From contig CAWIMW010000006.1 in NCBI GenBank assembly GCA_963837365.1, positions 124,001 through 188,000 on the forward strand: DNA of 64,000 nt. Direction: 5' to 3'. This DNA is from CAWBXL01 sp963837365. GTDB lineage: Bacteria > Acidobacteriota > Terriglobia > Terriglobales > Acidobacteriaceae. The notes under the pieces are model-generated. The model saw only the letters and a list, made by a program, of their open reading frames with translations. It did no database searches and was not told the origin of the DNA. Positions 35,110-44,431 of the stretch are shown here, one piece after another (the first letter of the stretch is position 1; every line of letters begins with the position of its first letter). The translations under genes were made by a program, and so were the position numbers.

Positions 35110-37323
35110 GTGATTAACCGATTGAATCGCGGTAAGTTATATTCGTTCGACTCTTACGTCCTTGACGCGGAGCGCATGGTGCTGTCAACCGACGGAAGGG
35201 TCGTGTCGATTCCTCCCAAAGCTCTGAAGATCCTTCTCACTCTGATTGAGCGGGAAGGAAACATCGTGAGTAAGAAAGCGCTGATGGACGAGGTGTGGCC
35301 CGACAGTTTTGTCGAGGAAGGAAATCTCACCCAGAACATTTTCCTCCTGCGCCGCGAACTAGGGGAGACCGTTAAGGGAGAGGACTATATCCAAACCCTG
35401 CCTAAGCGCGGCTATAGAATCACGGTTCCGGTGCGGATCATCGGCCCCGAGTCTCAAGAAAGCTACAGCGGAATAGGACCTCCCGGCGTCGGAGCCGAGA
35501 CCGACTCGAACCATCAAACGACATCTACCCTTAATCATCCCTCGGAAGTTCCGAGGTCCACCTGGATGCTGTCCGGTGTCTTCGCGATCATGGCGCTAAT
35601 ATCTCTGGGGTGTGGAATCGAATGGTGGCGCGAGATTCCTCGTTGGCCCGTCGCTTCAGGCTTTAGACAAATTACCAATGACGGGGCGATCAAACGTTTA
35701 CAGGCGGCGCAGCTTGGTGGCCCTGAAGCGAGTTTGTTTACGGATGGAACGCGAGTTTACTTTATAGAAGGTTCCTCCGACGCGCCTATCGTTGCGGAAG
35801 CTTCGGCGATGGGAAGCGAGACAAACCGCGTTTCCATGCCAATGGAACTACCGTCGCTACTCGATGTTTCTCGATCCCGTTCCGAGTTCCTCGTGGCCGG
35901 ATACCTAGATCCGGCGGATCCTCCACCGCTCTGGGCAGTTCCCTTTCCTGCGGGAACTGCGAGGCGTCTCAACGGAATCACTGCCTGGGATGCGGCGTGG
36001 TCTCCGGATGGGCACTCGCTTGCATACGTACGCGGCCGAGAATTGTTTTTGGCCAATGGAGATGGAAGTGGATCAAGACGTCTGGCCTCTCTTCCCGGGA
36101 ACGGTTGGCAACCTCGCTGGTCCCCTGATGGAAAGCGGCTCAGATTGACGATATTCGATATACAGCGAGCTACTCGATCAGTTTGGGAAATTTCTGCCGC
36201 GGGCGGGGGACTGCGGCCGTTGTTGCAGGGATGGCGGCCGCCGGGGACACCACTCGTTGAACCCATCGACATCTGTTGCGGCGTATGGAGCCCCGACGGA
36301 AAGGACTTTGTTTTTCAGGTGACACAGCGTGGTCGGTCCGACGTATGGTGGCTGCCAGGCAACGACGGCTGGATGAGAAAAATGTTCCGCGACTCGGTGC
36401 AACCAGTGCGCGTCACCGCTGGGCAACTCAGTTCAATTGCGCCAGCATTCAGCCCAGACGGCCGAAACCTCTTCGTAATCGGACAGGAGCCTCGAGGTGA
36501 GCTGCAAAAGTTCGACAGGCGAATCGGGCAGTTCGTCAGTTACCTCGGCGGTATCTCTGCCGACTTTGTGGACTTCTCTCGCGACGGGCAATGGTTGCTG
36601 TATGCGACATATCCGGAAGATACACTGTGGCGGGCCCGGACCGACGGCAGCCAGAAGACACAGCTCTCGTTCTCGCCTCTGAAAGCCACGGTCTCCGAGT
36701 GGTCGCCGGACGGACGCCAGATCATCTTTTACACAATTGGTGGAGGAGACCGCCAACGTGCCTTTCTGATTCCGGCTGAGGGCGGCGAGCCACGGCCTGT
36801 ATCGGTTGCTGGTGGCGAAATGCACCCGAGTTGGTCACCGGATGGTGCCGCGATCATGTATAGCGACTTCCCCTTCTTCTCCGAGCATCCAGAAAGGGTT
36901 GCTGTTCATATCCTCCACCTTGAAACGGGCAACATCAACACGCTGCCCGATTCATACGGATTGTTCTCACCTCAATGGTCGCCAGACGGCAAATACGCGA
37001 CGGCGTTTGGCCTCAAGGACCAGCGCATTATGCTGTTCGACTTTGCAACAAAGACCTGGCGTTCCTTAGCTCCGGGCTGGGGATTGGTGCGCTGGAGCGC
37101 CGACAGTCGATGGGTTTACTACCTTCGATACGGTCCTCATCCTGCGGTGATGCGCGTGAGTGTGCCCGGCGGGCAAGTCGAGCAGGTAGCCAGCCTGCAG
37201 GGGATCCGTCTTTCCGGGCGTATGGCGGGGCTCGATTTTGGCCTGACGCCAGATGGAAAACCGATCATTACGCGTGCCGTGGGCACCCAGGAGATATATT
37301 CTATGGATTGGCGCCCGAGGTAG
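35110..37323 (+). CDS. Winged-helix DNA-binding protein with TolB-like beta-propeller
   Basis: A 737-residue fusion. Residues ~8-105 are an OmpR/PhoB-type winged helix (YSFDSYVLDAERMVLSTDGR, then VVSIPPKALKILLTLIEREG, LRRELGE and YIQTLPKRGYRITVPV). A membrane segment follows (LSGVFAIMALISLGCGIEWW, about 155-175). The rest has six or more TolB/PD40-type blades with repeated WSPDG-like turns (AWSPDGHSLAYVRG, RWSPDGKRL, EWSPDGRQIIFYT, SWSPDGAAIM, QWSPDGKYATAF). Such CadC-like one-component regulators are abundant in Acidobacteria; the signal and target genes are unknown. The GTG at 35110 gives the usual short head before the winged helix; an in-frame start at 35056 also exists. Confidence 0.85.
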   Translation: MINRLNRGKLYSFDSYVLDAERMVLSTDGRVVSIPPKALKILLTLIEREGNIVSKKALMDEVWPDSFVEEGNLTQNIFLLRRELGETVKGEDYIQTLPKRGYRITVPVRIIGPESQESYSGIGPPGVGAETDSNHQTTSTLNHPSEVPRSTWMLSGVFAIMALISLGCGIEWWREIPRWPVASGFRQITNDGAIKRLQAAQLGGPEASLFTDGTRVYFIEGSSDAPIVAEASAMGSETNRVSMPMELPSLLDVSRSRSEFLVAGYLDPADPPPLWAVPFPAGTARRLNGITAWDAAWSPDGHSLAYVRGRELFLANGDGSGSRRLASLPGNGWQPRWSPDGKRLRLTIFDIQRATRSVWEISAAGGGLRPLLQGWRPPGTPLVEPIDICCGVWSPDGKDFVFQVTQRGRSDVWWLPGNDGWMRKMFRDSVQPVRVTAGQLSSIAPAFSPDGRNLFVIGQEPRGELQKFDRRIGQFVSYLGGISADFVDFSRDGQWLLYATYPEDTLWRARTDGSQKTQLSFSPLKATVSEWSPDGRQIIFYTIGGGDRQRAFLIPAEGGEPRPVSVAGGEMHPSWSPDGAAIMYSDFPFFSEHPERVAVHILHLETGNINTLPDSYGLFSPQWSPDGKYATAFGLKDQRIMLFDFATKTWRSLAPGWGLVRWSADSRWVYYLRYGPHPAVMRVSVPGGQVEQVASLQGIRLSGRMAGLDFGLTPDGKPIITRAVGTQEIYSMDWRPR

Positions 37324-37388
37324 TACGGCCTTTGCAACCTATATAGAGAACACGAGAAGTTAAAGTAGGGAATGGAGCTGTTGAACTC

Positions 37389-37438
37389 GGTCGGGCTGCG
37401 CCCAAGGCAGGTGCGCTACCAGGCTGCGCTACGCCCCG
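37389..37438 (-). pseudogene. Truncated tRNA-Pro copy with internal deletion
   Basis: Bases 37396-37440 are identical over 45 bp to 33575-33619 of the intact tRNA-Pro region (5' acceptor strand, D-arm and anticodon arm). The sequence then jumps to the last bases of the 3' acceptor strand (37389-37395), so 26 bp corresponding to 33549-33574 (the T-arm and neighbouring bases) are missing. The CCA is changed to CCG. It cannot form a functional tRNA. It lies 60 bp past the GloVer-protein gene and marks the far side of the bracketed segment. Confidence 0.85.
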
Positions 37439-37503
37439 ACAGGTAGATCTTGATTCTAACATCTTGCCGATTGCTTCTACTGTGTTCAGGTTTCGCTTCC
37501 CGC

Positions 37504-39438
37504 TTACGGAAGTTGGTAGCCTTTGCTGGTAAGCAGGGCTTTGAAGCTCGCCGGTATGTCTGAGCCGGGCTGGACGTCAACTGTGTAGGTGCGATCACTT
37601 TTGGGTTTGATCTCCGTCACCCAGTTTATGATCGCGACAACCTTGCCGCCGCACATCGCATAGTCCCTCACGGTCGCGCGCCAGGTCTCAAGCGCGCCGC
37701 GCAGATAAATCGGCGGGACAAAGGATGGCTCGTCGAAAATTGTCAGGGAATTGCAATCCCTGCGGGCGGAATGCCCGTCTTCGTAATACGGGCTGGGCTT
37801 GGCTAATGCGTCAGGGTCCCAGACGGGGTTTTTGGGGTCGAGAGTCAGGTCGTATTCAGTGTGGGGATTGGAATAACTGCCGCCAAGATTCACGCCATCC
37901 AGACCGATTTTTTCGCGATAGATGAACTGCACCATGTGCGGCCGGTCACTGCATTGCACGGTCACTGCAATTCCGTCGCTTGTCTGCGTGGTATCGCTCG
38001 CACCTTGATGACCCCGGACATCAATCCGAACCTGGACGATTGAATTACTGTGGGTGTCCTGCGCCGATCCGAGGATCTCCATTTGATCTATGTTCAACCG
38101 GTAGAACACGCCTCCACCCTTGTTGCCGCCCTCGTAGGTGGTGCCGTACATGTCGCCACCGACGAACATGGGTGTAGTGACCGGCATGTAGCCCGTGACG
38201 TACTGATTGAAACTCCCGACGACCGTGAAACCAGACCCATCCTTGGCAAGGCGATACAGATCTCCGCGACCGGTCGCCCCGCCGTACTTTGCGGCGCCGT
38301 AGAGATTTCCATCACGGCCCTCGGCCAAGCCGGAGATGGGATTGAGCCCCGGCGAAGGACCGCCGAGCTTGGGCGTCTTAAAGTCCGTGAGCACAACAAA
38401 GGTCTTCGTGACGGGGTCAATCCTGTAGACGACACCTGAACCAATCGAGCCGCCGCCCAGGGTTGTGCCGTATAGGGATCCATCGCTAGCCTGCATGACC
38501 GAATAGGGCTTGGTGCCGTCCGTCAAATTAAATTCATGCAGCTTGGTGATGCCGCCGCCTTGCGCCGCCTGGAATACCGCGCCATAGGAGCCCATCGTTG
38601 TGCCGTAGAAAGTTTGGCCGTCCGTGCCCACGGTCAGACTGCTGGCGCCGAACATAGTGGGATCGCAGATATACGGCGCCATGTCCTTGTCTTTCGACAG
38701 AGTGGGTTGGAATATGCAGAACACGTGGAAGTTGTTGTCGCCGCCAGCGGGCGAGATTCTGTAAAAGGTCCCATAGCCCTGATTGTTGGAATACGTTGTG
38801 ACTCCATACAGGTTGCCGTCGCTACCTGGCACCGGCGCGGACATTGGATAGCTCGCAGAAAAATCTGCGCGCTGTTGCGGCGAATACGGACAGTAGGGTG
38901 ATGTCTTACACGGGGGTGGGGCAATCCCGGTTGGAGTACCGTTGCGGAAGTTGTAAATGACCTCGGGCTTGCCGCCATCGCACGCGATGCGTTGCGACAG
39001 CGACATTCCTCCAGCAAAGCCGCAGGGAATACGGAAGATTGTTCCCGCTCCCCATTTGCCGCCGCCGTATGTGGTCCCGTAAAGATATCCGTCGCGGCCA
39101 TCCACCAGGCCGCTCTTTGGCGCGGCGCCGGTTTCGGTGGAGTCGAAATCCCATATTTTCTTGAACTGGCCGTCGCTGGTGACTTTGAAGATGGCGCCGA
39201 AGCCCTTCGTACCGCCTTGTGGTGTTGTGCTATACAGGCCACCAACTCCCTGCGCAATCGCTCCGATCTCGCGCGGCCAGATGGGATCGTATGGGTTTGT
39301 GCCGAAGGCATAAAGCGGACAAAGCACGGGACCCTGGTCCTGCGCCTGCAAGGCAGGCTCCAGAGGGCTTAGTACGGTCGAAATACAGAGGAACGCTGTC
39401 AGCAGCAGATCGCGAAGCCCAGGCAGATTGGTTTTCAT
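37504..39438 (-). CDS. GloVer-repeat exported protein
   Basis: A 644-residue protein with a signal peptide (LLLTAFLCISTVLSPLEPAL). It then has at least nine copies of a GloVer-type repeat (TIGR03803-like), each with an LYGTT or LYGAA core followed by GG and a GxGxxYR/GTIFR turn: for example YLYGTTYGGGKWGAGTIFRI, NLYGVTTYSNNQGYGTFYRI, SLYGTTLGGGSIGSGVVYRI and NLYGAAKYGGATGRGDLYRL. These are thought to form a beta-propeller. The last ~170 residues are a different domain with cysteines (SDRPHMVQFIYREK, then RRDCNSLTIFDEP). It is the last gene of a six-gene operon; the function is unknown. Confidence 0.85.
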   Translation of the reverse strand: MKTNLPGLRDLLLTAFLCISTVLSPLEPALQAQDQGPVLCPLYAFGTNPYDPIWPREIGAIAQGVGGLYSTTPQGGTKGFGAIFKVTSDGQFKKIWDFDSTETGAAPKSGLVDGRDGYLYGTTYGGGKWGAGTIFRIPCGFAGGMSLSQRIACDGGKPEVIYNFRNGTPTGIAPPPCKTSPYCPYSPQQRADFSASYPMSAPVPGSDGNLYGVTTYSNNQGYGTFYRISPAGGDNNFHVFCIFQPTLSKDKDMAPYICDPTMFGASSLTVGTDGQTFYGTTMGSYGAVFQAAQGGGITKLHEFNLTDGTKPYSVMQASDGSLYGTTLGGGSIGSGVVYRIDPVTKTFVVLTDFKTPKLGGPSPGLNPISGLAEGRDGNLYGAAKYGGATGRGDLYRLAKDGSGFTVVGSFNQYVTGYMPVTTPMFVGGDMYGTTYEGGNKGGGVFYRLNIDQMEILGSAQDTHSNSIVQVRIDVRGHQGASDTTQTSDGIAVTVQCSDRPHMVQFIYREKIGLDGVNLGGSYSNPHTEYDLTLDPKNPVWDPDALAKPSPYYEDGHSARRDCNSLTIFDEPSFVPPIYLRGALETWRATVRDYAMCGGKVVAIINWVTEIKPKSDRTYTVDVQPGSDIPASFKALLTSKGYQLP

Positions 39439-39453
39439 TTTGCGATTCCAAAG

Positions 39454-41103
39454 TCACTTCGATTTCTGAATCTGGTTGTAAAGCTCCTGCGCGGTTTTCT
39501 TATCCACGCCCTTGAGTTTTTGGTAGACCTGCATGGCCTCCTGCTTGTCCCCCATCATGTCGTAGGTCAAGCCAAGGTAGTAGTACGCGCCGGCAAAGTC
39601 CGGTTGCAGGCGGATCGCTTCTTTGTACTGTCCGATGGCTCGCGGCAGTATGCCGTTGTACATAAACGCCTCGCCACATTCGAAATTGACTTCTGCATCC
39701 TCGGGCCTCAGACGCAGCGCCTCGTTTAGATTTGTTACCGCTATCTGGTAATTCTTCTGTTCGAGATCAATCCAGCCCATGCCGTGGTAGGCGTCTCCGG
39801 CAAGGCCCGAATTCGGCGCCAGAGCAATTACTTTCTTGTAGGCTTCAATTGCCTTGGGGTATTCGCCCGCCAGTCGGTACTTACCGGCCTGTTCGAGATA
39901 CGCATCCGCATCTTTTTCGGAAGGCGTCTTTGTCCCAGGATTATTGGCCTGTCCTTTATTGATCAATTCATAGAGCTGCCTCGCCTTTGCCCTATCCAAG
40001 GGGAGGAGCGCTTTATAAACTTGCAGCGCATCCTCCTTCTTGTTCATCTGGACATACGTAAATCCCAACAGGTAATACAGTTGGGAATGAGCCGGAGCGC
40101 CATAATCTTTCGCTTCTCCGTCGTAAAGAAAGTCCGACAGATCGATCGCTTGCTTATAAGCAGCCACAGCGTTGGGATACTGTCCGAGATTGAAATAAGC
40201 CCAGCCCAACTGAGCGCTTGCTAAGGGGCTCATCCAACTCGGCTCGGTTTGGGTCCGGGGATCCGCGTTGAGACGAATTGCCGTCTGTAGCGGAGCCAAA
40301 GCATTTTGATATTGCTTCAATTCCACATAGACCCGTCCGACTTCGTAGTTCGTTTCTGTCATCGTCATCCAATAGGTTGCGTGTGCCGATAAATCAGCAT
40401 CCGGCTTGACGTGAATTCCTCCTTGGTAAGCTTCCAGAGCCTGTGCATATTGTTTAACGTCGAGATAGGTATCGCCCAGCCGGAGAAAACACTCCACGTC
40501 ACTCGGCGCCACTGCCAGGCACTGTTTAAAGGTCGCTATGGCAGGTTGAAACTCGTTTTGGGCCGAATACATATATGCCAGCTCGCGATACGCCTCCGCC
40601 ATGTTCGGATTGATAGCGATCGCCTTCTTGTAAGCGTCCGCGGCCTTGGCAAAATCTTTGGCTTCCCGATATTTTTTGCCCTCAGCCAAATAACGTTGCG
40701 CATCGGCAGTCGTCTTTGGACTGGGTGGAGTGCTTGTTTTCGGCGTGCCGCTTGGTTGCGCTTGCTGAGGTTGGGATGTGTTCAACGCTCCACACGCCTG
40801 TAGCTTGCGGATGATGTCACCGCGCAGTTCGGAGGCCTGAACCATAGTCGCGCCGCGTCCCGGACGGTCGGGATAGTAGACCAGGCAGTAGTTCTGTTGT
40901 TCGGTGGTGGGGAAAGCTCCGGGAATGTCACCGTCTTTACGGCAATGGCCCACCGCGATTCTCTCTCCATTGCACTGGTAGTACACGTTGTAGCGGAGCT
41001 GGGTATCAGGCGCGGATTGAGCTGCGCTGTTGATACTCAATAGGGTCGCAACTGTGGTGACGGCCCCGCCGAGTATCAACAGGACTCTTTGGTAGGTTCT
41101 CAT
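39454..41103 (-). CDS. Exported TPR-repeat protein
   Basis: A 549-residue protein with a signal peptide or anchor (VLLILGGAVTTVATLLSINS). An N-terminal cysteine-bearing segment (YYQCNGERIAVGHCRKDGD, then QNYCLVYYPDRPG) is followed by a proline-rich linker (QPQQAQPSGTPKTSTPPSPK) and about ten TPR units from residue ~140 to the end (for example AKAADAYKKAIAINPNMAEA, AIATFKQCLAVAPSDVECFL, AIEAYKKVIALAPNSGLAGD, AVTNLNEALRLRPEDAEVNF). TPR arrays bind other proteins. It starts 4 bp after the propeller gene, so the two are probably translationally linked. Confidence 0.88.
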   Translation of the reverse strand: MRTYQRVLLILGGAVTTVATLLSINSAAQSAPDTQLRYNVYYQCNGERIAVGHCRKDGDIPGAFPTTEQQNYCLVYYPDRPGRGATMVQASELRGDIIRKLQACGALNTSQPQQAQPSGTPKTSTPPSPKTTADAQRYLAEGKKYREAKDFAKAADAYKKAIAINPNMAEAYRELAYMYSAQNEFQPAIATFKQCLAVAPSDVECFLRLGDTYLDVKQYAQALEAYQGGIHVKPDADLSAHATYWMTMTETNYEVGRVYVELKQYQNALAPLQTAIRLNADPRTQTEPSWMSPLASAQLGWAYFNLGQYPNAVAAYKQAIDLSDFLYDGEAKDYGAPAHSQLYYLLGFTYVQMNKKEDALQVYKALLPLDRAKARQLYELINKGQANNPGTKTPSEKDADAYLEQAGKYRLAGEYPKAIEAYKKVIALAPNSGLAGDAYHGMGWIDLEQKNYQIAVTNLNEALRLRPEDAEVNFECGEAFMYNGILPRAIGQYKEAIRLQPDFAGAYYYLGLTYDMMGDKQEAMQVYQKLKGVDKKTAQELYNQIQKSK

Positions 41104-41107
41104 CTGC

Positions 41108-43057
41108 CTAGTGGTTCACGGCAGACATTGTTCCGCCGCCGGTAAGGGTTGCGACGCTGGTGCTGTCTGACGGAGTGATGGTGATCCGCTTAAGCGATGT
41201 GTCGTCTTCTGACAAAAATATCAACGAGCCATCGGGAGCCATGTCCCACCAGCCGGAACCTAGTTGAAGCGGCGATCCAGCCATGGAGGCGTCCACCACA
41301 GGTTTGCCGTCCACGAACAGGCGGAAATCCTGGTTCTCAGTCTGATGAGTCCAGGCTACGTGCTTACTATCGGCGGTAAAACTCAAGTTGCTGTACGGTC
41401 CGTGGGCCGGCCCAACCGGAATGTACTTGCCGTCGAGAAACAGCCCGACATTCATGCTGTCGCTTGCGTTGGGAGCGACGCCGAAATGACCGAGATGCTT
41501 GCTGTCCGGGCTGAACACGAACATTTTCGCTATGTTTTGCCCCAGATTTGACGCCGGTTGCGGCACTCCGTCCAGCACGAGTTGCAGGCTGCTGCCAACA
41601 TTTTTCCAGTATGCGTAGTGGGTTCCATCCGGACTGAAGGCCAGGTCTGTGCCAGAGTAAGTGGTGCGTTGGCTTTTTCCGTCCATGATCAAGAAATGCT
41701 GGTTGGTCGTCATGTCATTGCCCAGGGCGCCAACATGTCCCCCAGCAGGCGCAATTACCGGCGGGAACAGCGCGTTAAAGCCATCGGATTCCTCTTCTCC
41801 TTCGACGATGAAGTGTTTGTTGTTAGCTCCGGCCTGATACACCACTTTGCTGGAATCCGCGGTAAAGCCGAGATGGTCTACCTCCGAATACTCCAACCCC
41901 TTCTTGCCGTCGGTGATGACCCAGCGCGTGTTCCGCAGGTGATACTGGGCGGCAAAATGTTTTCCATCGGGGCTGAAGACGACCTCGTCTATTGCACCGG
42001 CGATGGCCTCCACATCGCTGCCGGGAACCTTCTTGTTACCGACCACCAGAAACGCAGTAGCTTTGTTGTCAGGAGTGACGACGGTCGCGATCGAAACCAC
42101 GCTCACGCCCAGCGGGCCGGGGAACGGCTTGATGGAAGTTGCCCGCATGACCGGTTTGCCGTCCAGGAGAAGGTCCTCCACCGTGCCTCTGCCGGGAGCG
42201 TTGGTTCCTATAACCGTGAACAGATGCTTGCTGTCGCCGCTCCACTGTGGCGCGCCACCCTGATAACCGGCCGGCTTGCCGTCCACGATCAACACCGGGT
42301 GGGTGCGGTTGGCGGAATCTACTTCGCTGGTCACGTAGGCGTAGTGATCTCCGTCGGGGCTGAACGCCACCGGGAGTTCCGCAGTGCCATCCGGCCCCGG
42401 CTTTCCATCCACCACTACGCGCATGAAAATGTTACCCCGATTCGGCGGTTGGTATTGGCTGGTGTAGAACACGTGCTTGCTATTGGAGGTGAAAGCCAGG
42501 GTGCATGAAAACTGCCCCTGGAATGAATCGGAACTCCGGATCAGTTCCTTGTCGTCCACCATAACCACAAACTGGTTTCCGCTCCGCCCACAGTAGGCGA
42601 AGCGCGAACCGTCCGGACTGAAGGCAATCTCGCTTCCGCTGGAGAGAATCTGATCAAACTTCGGTCCCGCGACGTTGTCGTAGATCACAGCCACACGGCT
42701 GCCGCTGTTCTCGACGGCGGCGACGTGGACCCCGTGCGGGCTGACGTAGAACCTCGCTCCCGGAGCCAGCGGAGCCAGCACATGCTCTTCGATCTTGGTC
42801 CCCGCCGGGGGAGCGAAGTTTCCGGTGTTGTTGGGCGGCGCTCCATTGTTCTGCGGCTGGGCAGGTTGTCCCGGTCTCGGTACCTGGCCGGCCTGCTGCG
42901 GCACCTTTTGTTCAGCAGCTCTTTTCGCAGCATCCTTGATCTTTTGGAGGATGCTGGGTTGCGACTGCGCTGCGACAAAGGTGGTGCCGAAAATTGTCGC
43001 CACGATGACAATGTGTCCTGTCACGGATTTGAGTATTTGTTTCGTAAGGTTCGCCAT
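41108..43057 (-). CDS. Exported PD40/TolB-like propeller protein
   Basis: A 649-residue protein with a signal peptide (SVTGHIVIVATIFGTTFVAA). A coiled, lysine/alanine-rich and proline-rich head (ILQKIKDAAKRAAEQKVPQQ) precedes a long propeller region in which FSPDG- or FTADS-type turns recur (EIAFSPDGSRFAYCGRSGNQ, VVFSPDGKHFAAQYHL, LAFSPDGTHYAYWKNV, LSFTADSKHVAWTHQT). Each unit also has a VDGKP-type strand (MRVVVDGKPGPDG, LIVDGKPAGY, LFVDGKPVVD). It lies 9 bp after the cysteine-rich gene and 4 bp before the TPR gene. Function is unknown; family members include protein-interaction scaffolds. Confidence 0.85.
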   Translation of the reverse strand: MANLTKQILKSVTGHIVIVATIFGTTFVAAQSQPSILQKIKDAAKRAAEQKVPQQAGQVPRPGQPAQPQNNGAPPNNTGNFAPPAGTKIEEHVLAPLAPGARFYVSPHGVHVAAVENSGSRVAVIYDNVAGPKFDQILSSGSEIAFSPDGSRFAYCGRSGNQFVVMVDDKELIRSSDSFQGQFSCTLAFTSNSKHVFYTSQYQPPNRGNIFMRVVVDGKPGPDGTAELPVAFSPDGDHYAYVTSEVDSANRTHPVLIVDGKPAGYQGGAPQWSGDSKHLFTVIGTNAPGRGTVEDLLLDGKPVMRATSIKPFPGPLGVSVVSIATVVTPDNKATAFLVVGNKKVPGSDVEAIAGAIDEVVFSPDGKHFAAQYHLRNTRWVITDGKKGLEYSEVDHLGFTADSSKVVYQAGANNKHFIVEGEEESDGFNALFPPVIAPAGGHVGALGNDMTTNQHFLIMDGKSQRTTYSGTDLAFSPDGTHYAYWKNVGSSLQLVLDGVPQPASNLGQNIAKMFVFSPDSKHLGHFGVAPNASDSMNVGLFLDGKYIPVGPAHGPYSNLSFTADSKHVAWTHQTENQDFRLFVDGKPVVDASMAGSPLQLGSGWWDMAPDGSLIFLSEDDTSLKRITITPSDSTSVATLTGGGTMSAVNH

Positions 43058-43066
43058 GGTTTGCTC

Positions 43067-44023
43067 CTACCAGCCCCGGTCCGGAAGATGGGGAAAACGT
43101 ATGCTGTATTGCTTTACCACGTTCACGACTGTCCCCTGCTTCTGTAGTTCCGCAATCGTATTGTTGTAGTTGAACGACGTACCGATTGGCTTGCGCGCGG
43201 CCTCGTAGCGGATGACCGCAAACACCGCCTCACGAGATTCGCCGGGATCGAGCTGGAACTGCGTATCTGCCTTGCGGCCTTCAAGGATTCCGATACCCTG
43301 CGTACTCACATCATGTGTTCCCGCCCGTCCCCAGTAGTAGGTGTTGGTCAGGTTGTCCACGGCGGTGGAGGAACCGGTCACGTAGGCGAGAATGATCGGA
43401 TGATCGGTTAGGTTGTGGAGGCGGATGTTCATCCTTACAAGATGATGGCGCCCGCCAACGATGCTGCCGGTAAGCTGCACCACTTCCGCCGAGAACAGTT
43501 GGTTGCTGTCGCAGTGTTGCTTTCCCGCACAGGCATCCACCAACGCAGCTTTTCTACCGGGACAGAGAAACTCCCAATTGGCTGCCAGGTCAAGCCCGCC
43601 ACTGGCATTGTCGCGACCGACAATTTTTCCATCCGGCCCGCGAAATTTGGAACGGCCGGCGCCGATGTCGCTGGCATCCCAAACCTGGCTGGTGTGCGTA
43701 TAAACCGAGTTGTCGTAGGAAGTGAACTTTCCTGCCTGACAATTGGCGGAAATCTTGTAAAGCTGGCCCTTTTCATTGGCCAACTGTTCTTTGGGGCAAG
43801 TCTTGCTGTCAGGCTCCCAGCTGCCGCACCACATCTCAGCATCTTTTAGAGTGACCTTGCCGACAGCCACCGCGTTGGTAGTCCCGATGCCGGACTTCGA
43901 GCTGACGCTTGGCGAGAGGCACTTCGAACAGAGGGAGATCCAGTCTCCTTGTTCTTGTGCGCCTGCGGTAAGCGTCAGCACCGCGAGAAAACATCCGCTG
44001 AACAGATAGAACAACCGTTTCAT
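43067..44023 (-). CDS. Exported cysteine-rich protein of unknown function
   Basis: A 318-residue protein with a signal peptide (LFYLFSGCFLAVLTLTAGAQ). The mature part is rich in cysteines (about nine) in CSKCLSP, EMWCGSW, KTCPKEQ, ISANCQAG, FLCPGRK and CAGKQHCDS, suggesting disulphides or metal binding. The second half is beta-rich (HHLVRMNIRLHNLTDHPIIL, then YVTGSSTAVDNL) with a late segment QLDPGESREAVFAVIRYEAA. I do not recognise the family. It sits in the middle of the operon, 9 bp before the propeller gene start. Confidence 0.6.
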   Translation of the reverse strand: MKRLFYLFSGCFLAVLTLTAGAQEQGDWISLCSKCLSPSVSSKSGIGTTNAVAVGKVTLKDAEMWCGSWEPDSKTCPKEQLANEKGQLYKISANCQAGKFTSYDNSVYTHTSQVWDASDIGAGRSKFRGPDGKIVGRDNASGGLDLAANWEFLCPGRKAALVDACAGKQHCDSNQLFSAEVVQLTGSIVGGRHHLVRMNIRLHNLTDHPIILAYVTGSSTAVDNLTNTYYWGRAGTHDVSTQGIGILEGRKADTQFQLDPGESREAVFAVIRYEAARKPIGTSFNYNNTIAELQKQGTVVNVVKQYSIRFPHLPDRGW

Positions 44024-44082
44024 AAGTGGCTCCTGGGATCGAACTCTTGATTATCTGTTTCCGCAAAACTGCTGGCGAAATG

Positions 44083-44394
44083 TCACTGGGCGGTGCAAAC
44101 GCCCCCTAACTCTCCCCCATCCAAGGCCTTGTCTTTAATGGTGAACGGTATCGGGCGACCGTCCGCGGTGATGGTGACGGTATCACCGTCCACCTTGTAA
44201 GTACCGGCCTTTTGCTGGATCGACCCGAACACATTGCCGGTGATGAGTGCCTTATCGCTCGAATCCAGTGTGATACTTTGCAAAAATATGCCGCCTTTAC
44301 AGTTGTAAGTTCCCTTGACTCCTTTTGAGCATCCAGCCAGAAGCAGCAGCAGCACCGTTCCCAGCCCGAGCAAACTGACATACTTCGCTTTCAT
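44083..44394 (-). CDS. Small lipoprotein
   Basis: A 103-residue protein with a type II signal peptide ending LLLLAGC (lipobox), so the mature protein is lipid-anchored at Cys21. The mature part is beta-rich (VKGTYNCKGGIFLQSITLDS, then KAGTYKVDGDTVTITADGRP and FTIKDKALDGGELGGVCTAQ), resembling small lipocalin-like or META-like domains with two further cysteines. The function is unknown. It lies 37 bp after the membrane protein gene in the same operon. Confidence 0.75.
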   Translation of the reverse strand: MKAKYVSLLGLGTVLLLLLAGCSKGVKGTYNCKGGIFLQSITLDSSDKALITGNVFGSIQQKAGTYKVDGDTVTITADGRPIPFTIKDKALDGGELGGVCTAQ

Positions 44395-44431
44395 TCCGTC
44401 CCCCTATCACAGTTTTGATATACCCCAAGAT

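Noticed and set aside
33575..37440. Classical integrase attachment sites
   Set aside because: No integrase or excisionase is present and the retained tRNA part is not the 3' end; described as a duplication or decayed integration instead.
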